A DNA stretch of 64,000 nucleotides from Saccopteryx bilineata (taxonomy: Eukaryota; Chordata; Mammalia; Chiroptera; Emballonuridae), in NCBI RefSeq assembly GCF_036850765.1, contig NC_089495.1, forward strand, positions 21,420,875 through 21,484,874, in the 5' to 3' direction. Every line of letters begins with the position of its first letter. Position 1 is the stretch's first letter. The notes under the pieces were generated by a model, which saw only the letters and a program-made list of their open reading frames with translations, had not been told where the DNA came from and searched no databases. A program made the position numbers and the translations under genes. Shown in pieces: positions 35,901-46,609 of this stretch.

Positions 35901-36504
35901 TGCCACTAATTACCATCACTTGTCAGCCTGAAAGGTTATGTTCTCATGGTCCTTCGAGCCCTAACATTATTATTATTATTTTTTGGACACACCATGGTAG
36001 CTTTGCCCGTTTCTCCATTGTTGGGTTTTGTCCAGGTCTTTGTGATGTACAATAGGGTCAGGGACAGCAGTTGTTGCCGGTATGTGTTGCTATTGATCCA
36101 GGTGAACCGAAAAACTGATAAGATGCCTGACGTCCCAAACGACTGACAGGTTTTGCAAGTTTAACAGGTTCTGTTTTCAATACAAGACGGAGGTGGAGGA
36201 GAATGTTGAGTGGATAAGAAAATGGTCTTTCTTAACAGCTTTGCTTAAAATTTTCTCTATTTTCTGATGTTCATTTCCCAGCTACTACACTAAATAAATC
36301 TACGCCAACCATAAGGTGAGTAATCTATGTTTTTGTATGTTTCCTTACGATGTGCTTGTGAAATCACTCTCAAGAGGTTAGTGATGTGTAACTTCTGTAG
36401 TTCTCATATTGTAGTTGTTTCAGTGAAATTCATCCCGTTTCAGTTTGTTGATATGAAACATAACTGTGAACAGAGCAAGACAAGACAAATAACTTTCCAG
36501 CACA
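35901..36504. other. Unique non-coding stretch
   Basis: No feature recognised. Confidence 0.45.
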
Positions 36505-36630
36505 GCCCTGACCGGGTACCTGAGTTGGTTAAAGCATGGTCCCAATACAAGGTTGCAGGTTCAATCCATCGGTAGACACATACAAGAATCAACCAATGAA
36601 TGCAAAAATAAGGGGAACAACAAATCAATG

Positions 36631-36675
<45 letters not shown>

Positions 36676-36700
36676 TCTCTAAAATTAAATAAGTAAAAAT
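36505..36700 (+). mobile_element. Short tRNA-derived SINE with (CT) run
   Basis: Head 'gccctgaccgggtacctgag', body with 'atacaagaatcaaccaatga', CT run at 36632-36670, A-rich tail. The imperfect flank AACTTTCC..CACAGC recurs on both sides. Confidence 0.9.
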
Positions 36701-38599
36701 AAACTTTCCCCACAGCTCTACACTGTTACCTACTCTTAGTGATGAACGGGAGAACCAACATGTCCTGTAACATTCCAGGCCATGGAGATTGTTTTGCTCT
36801 GAAAATAAGGAGGGAGATACTATTGTTACTATTGTTAATACTCTTTTCTCGTTCCCAAGTCCAGAGGATCCATTAGGCAAAACAACTCCCTGTTGAACTT
36901 ACTCCATGGATGAAGTAAAAGTTTTCTTTAAAGCCATCACAGCCCTATCTTGAAGCTAAAATATCCTCATAATCTGATATAACCGTTCTAACTGAAGTTT
37001 ATGGACCAGCTGTATATACCTACTGCCGGTGTTACAAGAGTCAATGCTCATTTCTCCCATGTGTTCAGAATTCATGTAGCAGAACACTGTAAACATTAGG
37101 GCCTTCATAGTATTGTCTTATCTGCTTAGCAACCAAAGGAAAGTGTACTTAGAGTTCCAGGAAGAAGAAGAGAAAAAGTGATTCTTGATATTTCTAAGTA
37201 CACAGCTCGCACCATGATTATGAACATGGTATTTTTAAAAGTATGACCTTCAGAAAGAAGAAATAATATAAAAATAAGAGAATGGGATGTATTGTTATTC
37301 TGTTTATTGGTCTGCAACACACTTATAACTGCCAAATGTGCCCTTTGAGGTTCATGACTGATATATATATTGAATTTCGCCCTTGCCATTTGTGGTTATA
37401 TAAAGAGTGCTCTCATATCATGCATAATCATGAGAATACCTGAAATTATTGAAAAATACGCCCAATTTTTCTCCTGGAACATAGGCACAGTATCTGTAGT
37501 GTATACATTTCTATGAATGACTTGATGTTACATCACAACGGAATTCAGCTCTTCTACATTACACATAAGATGAGGCCCAATTGAGGCCATAAAACTCTAC
37601 ATTCACAGGTAGAGAAGGAAAAATGTGTCATAAAAATGTGGGATCTGACTTTACAGACAGAGAAATAGAGAAACTTAACTGGCCATGAACTTTTATAGGT
37701 AATATTTTTCAAATTTAAAAAAGTCTAGAGAAACAAAATTTTGAAAATTTATAAATTTGAAAGAAAATTTAAATCAATTGTAAATCCTATCACTCCAAGA
37801 ACAGTAAACATTCTGATATATCTCCTAGTATTTTTCTACACACATATTTTTAAACTAATTGGTTTCATGCTGGAATAGAATTTTACAATTTGCTTATTAT
37901 AAAAGACACTAAAATGAATATCTTTATAGCTAAAACTTTCCACGTACTCTGTTTATTTCCTTGGAGCAAATACTTAGAAGATTAATATAAAAAATTAAAG
38001 GAAATACACATATTATGACTTTTAAAAACAAATTATAATAGTACCTCTGAAATATATCATTTACTCTACCTCTAGTAGTGACTTTTTCCCAACTCTAGCA
38101 AAAATTGGGTAGCATGTTACTCTTCTAATTTTTTTAATTTACGAACAGAAAAAAAAATGGATTTCCCATGTTTTATTTTGCATTTATGTGAATAAGAGGC
38201 TCTTTTAATTGTTATTAAATTTGTTTACTAGATATTTATTTTCTTCTTTGACTGTGAATTTTTTTGCTCATTTTTCATATTGGGTTTCGATAGATATAAA
38301 ATATCAACTTCATTTTTTGCCACAGAAACTTTTTTAAAAGTTTGTTCTAATTTTGTGCAAGGCAGTGAAATAAAAACTGTCAAGCTTCCATACAGTGAGG
38401 CCTATCAAACTCTTTCTCTATAATTGCCATCTTTGATGTTTTGCCTAGAAAACCTCTCCACATCTTATATATTCACTTCCCCATCTACTTCTTTCTTATA
38501 TGTACAGGATTTCTTTTTATGTGTAACTATGTGATCCACCTAGACTTTTTTTTTTTTTTTTACGTATTTTTTTGATGTAGTTACTTACATTTTTTTTTC
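36701..38599. other. AT-rich DNA, probably with a worn L1 tail
   Basis: 37840-38560, with 'tatttccttggagcaaatac', resembles the 3' part of an old L1. The rest shows nothing recognisable. No coding exon. Confidence 0.4.
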
Positions 38600-39262
38600 T
38601 CCCAAAGCAGAGCGATGACCACACCATGGAATTTTCAGGCCTTTCTCCTGGAGCGGAAATCCCACTGTTACCATATTGTACCTTTGTACATAACTAGGCT
38701 CTACCTTTTGGCCTTGAGGAAAAGCAGAGTTTCCCACCTCAACATATGCCTTTTGGGATATTATTTTAAACTGGTGAGTTCTAAGAAGCAAAAGACTCAG
38801 AAAGAAACTCTGGCCCTCCCCTTATCTGCCTAAAGGAATTCAGATAGAAAAACCTGCTTAACGAAAGTGAGCTCTCGCCTTAACATCACGATATGAACGA
38901 GGTGTGGCAGCGGGAGGAGCCTGCAGAGTGTGTCTGATGAGTTCCTCTCTGCGCCCCATCGTTTCCGGGACTAGAAAGAATTTGTTTACCACACGTTGCT
39001 CCTTCTCCTTTACCTGTGGACTGCCTACTACCCCTTTAAAGCCCCACACCCCTGACTCCCTAGCCTTAGGCCAGAACTGCACATAAGCCCTAACTGCCCC
39101 ATTTGTCCTCGGTCCCATATTCTCACGGAACCCCCATATGTGCATGCATGATGAATGTGGTTATTTCTAATCTTCTGTTAGTCTGTCTCATCTCAATTTG
39201 ATTATTAGACCAGCCAGAAGAACTTAGAAGGGTAGAAAGAAAATTATTTTTCCTCCCCAACA
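38600..39262 (+). mobile_element. ERV1-type LTR, 3' part clear
   Basis: 'ccatatgtgcatgcatgatg', 'gttagtctgtctcatctcaa' and 'accagccagaagaacttaga' occur before a terminal CCCCAACA. This follows the end region of class I retroviral LTRs. The 5' limit is uncertain and no viral genes adjoin. Confidence 0.6.
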
Positions 39263-40059
39263 AACTTGACTGTGTTTTATGGATCCACCATTTTATTCTA
39301 GTACTAATATCACACTTTAAATTCTTACAGCTTTAAAAAAGAAAAAGAAAAAAACAAGAAAGATAAATTCTTACAGCTTTACATTATGTGTAACAGCAGA
39401 AGTGTGCATGCCCTTCCATCACTGCTTTTTCCAAAAGTTTCTTGACGTGTTTCCTTATTTATTTTTCATGATGAAGTTTGAAAACATCTATTTAACCCTA
39501 GTATGACTTTTTATTGGAGTTGGAATGAATCTTTATATAAATTTGGAAAGAATTACAATTATCATGATACTTAGTTTTTCCATTTAGAAATTTGCCCTGG
39601 TAGTAACATAGTATAAATTTTGAAGGAAAAAGAACAACAAACAAACAAAAAAAACAAAAAAACCCTAAAAAACAGACAAAAATGCTTGAAAATGAAAAAA
39701 AAAATTACCATGGTCAAACTGAAAACTATCTCAAAGACCCTAATGAATTAAGCCCATGCATGGTAAATATTTTTGCCCGGAAGTAGACAAGAACAGACAA
39801 GGGTGGAGAAGCAAGCTATGTCATCAACAGCTGGCTCCTGAGAGCAGCCCCCCACCCACGCATTCCCACCTTTGGAAAGAAGGCAGCCATGTTGCTAAGC
39901 CAAGAAGAGTTTGAAACCTCTAGAAGATAAAATTTAAGCAAGCTTTTTTTTTAAGTGGCATAATATCACATGATACCTTTTGATCTGTATGAGGATGGCA
40001 AATAGATTCTTGCTTTAGATGGCCAATCACAATACAGAAATGAAACAGAATAAATTAAA
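39263..40059. other. Non-coding stretch
   Basis: A-rich run at 39630-39670. No feature recognised. Confidence 0.4.
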
Positions 40060-40560
40060 AATAATGTCAGACTATCACAGCAGCCCTATTCACTACAGCC
40101 AAAAGTGAAAACAGCCCAAGTATCCGCTGACAGGTGACTACAGTAACAGAGTTGTGGTGTGCACAGCCAATGAAATATCACTCAGCCTAAAAGAGAAGAA
40201 AATTCTGACACATGCTAGAACATGGATGGAACTTGAGGGCATTATGCTAAGACCAAGAAGTCAGTCACAAAAGGACAACTATTGTACAACTCCACTTATA
40301 TAAGTTTCATTGAGGAGGCAAATTTATAGAGGCAGAAAGTAGACTGGTAGTTACCAGGGGCTGGGTTTGGAGAGTTGTTTAATTGGGTATAGAGTTTCAG
40401 TTTTGCAAGAAGAAAGGAGTTGTGGAGACTGGTTGCACAACAATGTGAGTGTACTAACACTACTGAACTAGACACTTCAAGATGGCTCAGATGGCAAATG
40501 CTATGTTCTGTATGTTTTACTATTTTTTTTAATGATGCATAATCTTCCTTTTGTGGTACT
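40060..40560 (+). mobile_element. L1 3' region fragment
   Basis: 'gcagccctattcactacagc', 'caagtatccgctgacaggtg' and 'ggtagttaccaggggctggg' follow the L1 ORF2 end and 3' region. Decayed. Confidence 0.8.
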
Positions 40561-41080
40561 GTGAAAGAATTTTACAAAACTTCATTTATTTCACAAATAT
40601 TTGTTGAGTACCTACTATGATATAGACACTATTCCAGGTGCTGAGATATAGCCACAAACAAGACCAGGAAGGTCCCTAGAATTTGGAGGTCACAATGCAG
40701 TGGGAGAAACAGACTACAGATGAATCAATATGTAACTAATAAGAAATGTTTGGTAGCGATAAGTTCTATAAAGAAAATGAATTAGGGTGATGTGATACTA
40801 AGCTAACTGGCAGTTTACTTTAAATTGGATGTTGAAAGTTCTATATTTATTTTACAGTATTAGACACACAAGGCTGGAAAAATAGTTTTCAGGCAATATG
40901 TCAATAAGGAAAGTTAATGATATGTTGAAGGGGCTTAGTTCAATCCAGGCTGTTTTCATGCCATTTAAAGAGAATAATCATAGTTTAATTTTTATTCTAT
41001 AATCTACTGAACTGGAATTGCCATTGGAAAACTAACAACAGTGTTTATTTAGGGCTTTATTCTTTGGACAATAAAAGGGA
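40561..41080. other. Old dispersed repeat and unique DNA
   Basis: 40580-40790 ('tttgttgagtacctactatg', then 'ccacaaacaagaccaggaag') is an old repeat related to segments at about 4955 and 42150. Class not assigned. Confidence 0.4.
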
Positions 41081-41500
41081 TTCTATGGAGAGTAACCTCA
41101 CAGGGTGATCTGACCATAAATTCTTAACTGGGCAGGTCATGGTGAATAGTCATGCCTCAGGCATATAACTTTTTAGTAAAAAGTTTATCTGCCTTAAGCA
41201 AGCCCTGCCCATTGTTTCTGTGCATCTAAGTCAACACACCTTTAAAATAAACTGTACCCACCCTCGAGAGAACACACAGCCGTGTTCCTGTTAACCACCC
41301 TGTAATCCAGCCCCCACCTGGCTTTCCCGCACTTCCAGTAGCCTTCCTTACATTCCCTCCCTTCTCAAATGCATAAAAGAAGCTATGAAACAGTCATTCT
41401 CTAGGGCATTGGAGAGTTTGCTCCCTGGCATATGTGATCAGTTTGGCTCAAAATAAACATAAAAATTCTCCACAGGTTTGGACACTTCTTACATCAACCA
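41081..41500 (+). mobile_element. Probable ERV1-type LTR
   Basis: The layout fits an LTR: 'gcataaaagaagctatgaaa' in the TATA-box position, then AATAAA at 41453-41458. Boundaries and target duplication were not found, so this rests on layout alone. Confidence 0.4.
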
Positions 41501-43104
41501 CAGAAAGACCTGGTATAAGGACTCTGAGGACTGCTCGTAACAGCACACTGACCTGGTGGGCCCCTCTTTGTCCGCCCAAGTTTGTAACACAACTTCCAAG
41601 ATAGTCACTGCAGATGGTTGGGATGCTGTACGGGGCAGTATCTGAGACTCAGCCTTAGTCCCTTTAGAATTAGCCACTGGGGACCCACTATTCATCAGGA
41701 AACCTGGAACACAATAAACAGATTCTTGTCTTACCCTGGGGCCCCTTCAGAAAAGAAAGCTATTATAGAGCCCTGGGATCAGCTTACAGAGACAGGTACT
41801 AATCTCAGCAATAATTCATTCCTGCCACACTATGATTCACGCTCTGTCTCTCACTCAGCCTTGCGATGAGCTTGGAATTCCATGGAACAAAAGCCCAGGT
41901 CCATAACCAGAAGCTATACTTAGCTCAACCGTGTCCTTTTATTGCCATAGAGAGTTACCTTCACTGGCTTACATTTTGTCGTAAATATCTGGAGCTAACT
42001 ATTATCTCATTATTTTTTTAGGCTGAGGAGAAACAAACATTCAGACAAACCTGTTGACCGAGATGCATGTCACAATCTATTCTGGCCAGGCAGTTACCTG
42101 TAAGAGAATTCCGTGGACAGTATGTGAACGAATACAGGGCAGACAGAGATAAAATTGATTTGTTGAGTGGCTGCTGTGGGCCAGGCGTGAAGAGGGATCT
42201 CAGGGCAAAACAGAACAAGACAAATCTGATGCCTGCTGCAGAGGATGTGCAGACTAACTGCGAAGCTGGATGGGTCGAGCGGTAAGGGATAGCGGCAAGT
42301 GTTGTGATGGACGAGGGAGTTATGGGAGTACACAGCGGGAAAAGAGAAGAGCCCAGGAGACATCGGGGTTGGGAAGTGGCGGGCAGGACTCTAGGAAAAG
42401 AGAACAGCACGTGCAAGGGTCTAGAGGAGAAAGAGAGCACAATACTTTGAAAAAAATGAGACACAAATCTGGGTTTCCTGGGTTATGGGATGAGAGGATG
42501 TTATCAGGAAGGGGGTGGGGTGATGGGCGGGCATGTGTGATGGGCTGAACTGTGGAAGGTCTCATAAAGGGTCAGAGCAGGTGCAAGGTTTTATTTAAAT
42601 TTGACGGCGTCAGCTCTGAGGACCCACGTGGGTCATAGGAAAGGAGAGAGAAAGCCTGGGTGTTGGAAACCAGCTAGGATTCAGATTAAAGAGAAAGATG
42701 AGAGGATGGTTTGGGCTTAGGTCGGCAAGGGCAGAGAAAGAGAAGTGGACGACTGGAGAGACGTATGTAGGAGGTGGAACATACAGAGTGTCTTCCTCTT
42801 CACAGGTGAATAATCCCGGGGCTTCATTCACTCCAGAGGAATCCAAGTGAGAAGGAAACAGTTTTGGGAGAGGATTCAGAGCCCGTAATGTCTTTACCAA
42901 GTCTCTCTGCTATTCTAAACAACAATCATTTAGGCTCTAAAGTAGAGACAAACTCTAAAGTACATTCAATGCAGAAATGTTTTCTCAGAGCTGATAGGGG
43001 TTTCAATTTTTTTTTGGCCACACTGACTTAGTGCCCCATGCATCCCAGTCAGTGGAAACCTGTCTTTTCCCAAATGACCCCACCAGGAGGTCCTTACGTT
43101 TAGA
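41501..43104. other. Non-coding stretch, old repeat at 42130-42440
   Basis: The middle part, with 'gatttgttgagtggctgctg', parallels the old repeat at 40580. The rest is unique. Several overlapping open frames on both strands lack domains. Confidence 0.4.
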
Positions 43105-43367
43105 CAGAAGCGGATTTAACAGCAGGCGCACTGGGAGCGCACCCTGACTGCTGAAGGGCCCCACAAAACCCCAACTTGACACGTTTTTCTAAGGACACCA
43201 AGTTTGGTTTCATACACGCAATTTTAACATTAATAGTACATAATATTTTTTATTTATTTAAAAATATGGTTAACATGTATTTTTATTTTCTGCCTCCCTC
43301 TTTTTTTTTAAGAGGTCCAATATTTTCTTCTGTGCCTGGGGCCTCAATTGACCTTAATCTGCCCCTG
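43105..43367. mobile_element. Non-autonomous hAT element, 263 bp
   Basis: Ends CAGAAGCGGATTTAAC and TTAATCTGCCCCTG are imperfect inverted repeats. The 8-bp flanks CGTTTAGA (43097-43104) and TGTTTAGA (43368-43375) differ by one base. No transposase frame. Confidence 0.85.
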
Positions 43368-43389
43368 TGTTTAGACAAATTAGGAAGTT

Positions 43390-43690
43390 GATAAGTCTTC
43401 AGAGACATGCTATCTACATTGTATGACTCCATTTATATAAAATTCTGGAAAGTACAAACTAATCTACAGTGACAGAAAGCAACCAGTAGTTGCCTAGGCA
43501 GGGAGAGATGAGACAAGAGATTACTAAGGGCAGAAAGAAACTTTTGTGGAGAATGAGTATGTTCATTATTTTGATTAGGGTGATGGTTCCACAGGTGTAT
43601 GGATATGTCAAAACACAAAATTTAATATGTGCAGTGTATTGTATGCCAATTGTACCTCATCTGTGTGCAACATATTGCTTTAAAGAAAAT
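43390..43690 (+). mobile_element. L1 3' region fragment
   Basis: 'tgactccatttatataaaat', 'gaaagcaaccagtagttgcc' and 'ggtgatggttccacaggtgt' follow the L1 3' region. Decayed. Confidence 0.75.
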
Positions 43691-43699
43691 AACCACAGG

Positions 43700-44120
43700 C
43701 CCAAAATAGTGTCACTTGTGCTACAAAGCCCATGACACCAAACCTAGATTCAATACCTGATCTAACAGCAATTTCAATCTCTCCAGAAACATAACCTTAA
43801 TCAAGCAGTACGGAATTTTTTGGTCAAGCACCAGTAAGGTAATCTGTCACGTGGACCCTCCCCCCCACACACACACAAAACTCCTGACTTTCCTTAAAGA
43901 AAGATGACTTTGTCTGAACTAACCCACTCTTTTAACATCTAAGTCCCACTCTATTCTGCCTATAAAAACCTTCCATTTTGTACAACCTCTTAGAGACCCC
44001 TTCTAATTGCTAAATAGGGTGCTGTCTACTTAATAGATCACTTAATAAAGCCAATTAGATCTTCAAATTTACATGGTTGAATTTTGTTCCTTAGCAAGAG
44101 TACAGATGAAAACCAACACA
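43700..44120 (+). mobile_element. Probable solo LTR with TATA box and poly-A signal
   Basis: 'tctgcctataaaaaccttcc' gives a TATA box near 43960. AATAAA follows at 44044-44049 with a T-rich stretch after it, the promoter-to-polyA spacing of an LTR. No matching ends identified. Confidence 0.45.
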
Positions 44121-44129
44121 CTCCTTTAT

Positions 44130-44731
44130 AGCATAGCGCCCATGCAACTACAATGGAAAACAGTAAGCTGTTTCTTCAAAAAACTAAAAATAGAATACCA
44201 TACAATCCAGCGATTCCACTTCTAGAGAACCGAAAGCCGGGGTTCCAGGAGATGCTAGTCCACCTGAGTTCACAGCAGGACCGTCTGCAGTAGTCAAAGG
44301 GGGAAGCAAACAAAGTATGCTTCAAAGGATGACTGGATAAACAAAGCCTACACTGGAATATTATTCAGCTTTAAAAAGGAAGGAAATTCTGACACATGCT
44401 ACAACATGGATGAACCTTGAAGATGTTATGCTAACTGAAATAAGTCAGTCATAAACATTGTCTGATTGCACTTACATGGAGTATCTAGAATACTCAAATT
44501 CACAGAGATAGAAAGCAAAATGCTAATTGTCAAGGGCTTTGGGGATAAGAGGGGTGGTGATGGAAACGGGACATTATTGATAAATGGGTTGAGTTTCACT
44601 TTGGAAAGATAAAAACATTTTTGAGATGGATGGTGGTGATGGTAGCGCAACAATATGAATATACTTAATTCCAATGAGCTGTACATTTAAAAGTGGTAAA
44701 TTCTATGTTATGCTTATTTTACCAAAAAAAA
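44130..44731 (+). mobile_element. L1 ORF2 end and 3' region
   Basis: 'aaaactaaaaatagaatacc', 'ccagcgattccacttctaga' and 'ttattcagctttaaaaagga' follow L1 ORF2. Ends in an A-rich segment now joined to an inserted SINE. Confidence 0.85.
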
Positions 44732-45095
44732 TTTTTTTCTGAGAGCGAGAGACTGCAAGGGAGAAAGATGAAAAATACCAACTTGTAGTTGCATCACTTT
44801 AGTTGGTCATTGATTGCTTCTCATAAATGCCTTGGACTAGGGGTCCAGTCAAGCCAATGACTCCTTGCTCAAACCAGCAACCTTAGGCTCAAGCCAATGA
44901 CTTTGGGCTTCAAGCCAGCGACCTTTGGGCTCAAGCCAATGACCATGGGGTCATGTCTATGATCCCACGCTCAAGCTGGAGAGTCTGTGTTAAAGCCAGA
45001 TGAGCCCATGCAGAAGCCAGCGACCTCGGGGCTTCTAACCTGGGACTCAGCATTCCAGGTCAATGTTCTATCCACTGCGTCACCACCAGTCAGGC
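44732..45095 (-). mobile_element. Second-type tRNA-derived SINE, antisense
   Basis: Internal repeats of 'ctcaagccaatgac' and the end 'gtcaccaccagtcaggc' match the reverse complement of the SINE type at 50341-50678 ('cgaggtcgccagcttgagcg'). Diverged by several local duplications. Confidence 0.88.
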
Positions 45096-45810
45096 CCACA
45101 TTTTTTAATTAAAACATTTTCTTAAAAGAAAGATAGCAACTCTTACTGTCTACCTTATAATGTTCAAAATTAGCTGTACACCTGAAACTAATACAAAATA
45201 ATATAGAATGTAAACTGATATTAAAAAATAAGATTAAAAGTAAAATATCCAAAATTATTTCAGACCAATACTTAATTAACTTAGATTTCTAGAAACTTTT
45301 AATTTTAACTAATTATAAACATAATATACTTTTAAGAACTATGGACTATGAGGAAAACATTGTTAAAGGATAATTTTTAGAAAAATGTAAAATCATGACT
45401 CACATTATAAAATGAACACATGTCAAAAATTATATTCCACTCAATGTTAATAATGGAACCAGTATGATGTTACAGCCAGGTCAAAGAAGAATGCAAAAAC
45501 ACACACATATATATAGGCAAACAGGAGTGTTAAAATAAATTTAGAAATCAATGTCAAAATGGTCAGTCACCAAGTAATAATCTATAACATTCTACTGACA
45601 AACTCATTTGCATTTTCTTAAAAAATTGAATTTTTTTTATTTTATTTTAATTTATTCTAGTGTCCCCCCCAATGCATCCCCCACCCCCGTGTTCCCCTCA
45701 ACATCCCCCTCGCCCCCTCCCCCCAACGCCCTCCCCCCTTATCTCCAGGATTGGCCTTCCTGCTCTCTATAACGCTGTATTTGCATTTCTATGGACAAAA
45801 CGTAGCTGCA
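45096..45810. other. L1 3' scrap and pyrimidine-rich run
   Basis: 45150-45240 ('gtacacctgaaactaataca') is an L1 3' end. 45662-45745 is a C-rich run. No gene. Confidence 0.5.
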
Positions 45811-45988
45811 GCCCTGGTGGCTCAGCTGGTTAGAGTGCTGTCCTCCTTCACCAAGCTTGTTGGTTCATCCCAGGTCAGGGCACACGCAAGAATCAACCAA
45901 TGAATGAGTAAATAAGTGGAACAACAAACAGATGTCTCTCTGTCTCTCCTCTCTCTCTTGCTCTCAAATTAATAAATAAAAATTTAAA
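45811..45988 (+). mobile_element. Short tRNA-derived SINE
   Basis: Head 'gccctggtggctcagctggt', body 'gcaagaatcaaccaatgaat', CT-rich run and AATAAATAAAA tail. Confidence 0.9.
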
Positions 45989-46301
45989 ACATTAGTTGCA
46001 CGACTACAGCTTTTCTACAATTTACGGTGTTGTAAAATGGCTCAAAAACAGTGGAAGGCCACAGGACCCTATATAGTCAGAAAAATCTGAATAGTGTGCT
46101 GGACAGGACACCCAGTAGCACCAATTTTTTATTTTTATTATCTTTTTGTGTGTGCATGCTTCAAAATATTTCACAAGGTTGAAAAATAAAACAACTCCAC
46201 ATCCTAGAAATACATTCACTTTGATACTTTTGAGTCAAACTGAATCCAGACCATGAATCCAGCTTTTCTTAAGTGCATTAAATAGGTTTGTTTGTTTGTT
46301 T

Positions 46302-46585
46302 GTTTATAAATATATTTCCAAGTGAGAGTAGGGGAGATAGACTCCCACATGTGGCAACCATCTAGGGCCATGCTGGCAATCCAGCTATTTTTAGTGCCTG
46401 AGGCTGAGGCTCCAGGGAGTCATCCTCAGCCCACTGTAACCAATTGAGCTATGGTTGCGGGAGAAGGGGGGGAGAGAAAGAAGGGAGAAGCAGAGGGTCA
46501 CCTCCCCTGTGTGCCCTGACCAGAATCAAACCGGGACATCCACAGGCCCGTGGACATTCTGCCACTGCGGCCAACCGACCAGAGC
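46302..46585 (-). mobile_element. Long-type tRNA-derived SINE, antisense, next to the CpG island
   Basis: Read in reverse it holds the tRNA-like head ('ggccaaccgaccagagc' at the + strand end) and the body with 'gcaatccagctatttttagt'. Diverged. It ends only a few tens of bases before the CpG island of CLDN23, so it may mark the outer limit of conserved promoter DNA. Confidence 0.85.
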
Positions 46586-46609
46586 AAGGTTTATTAAACA
46601 AATGATCCA

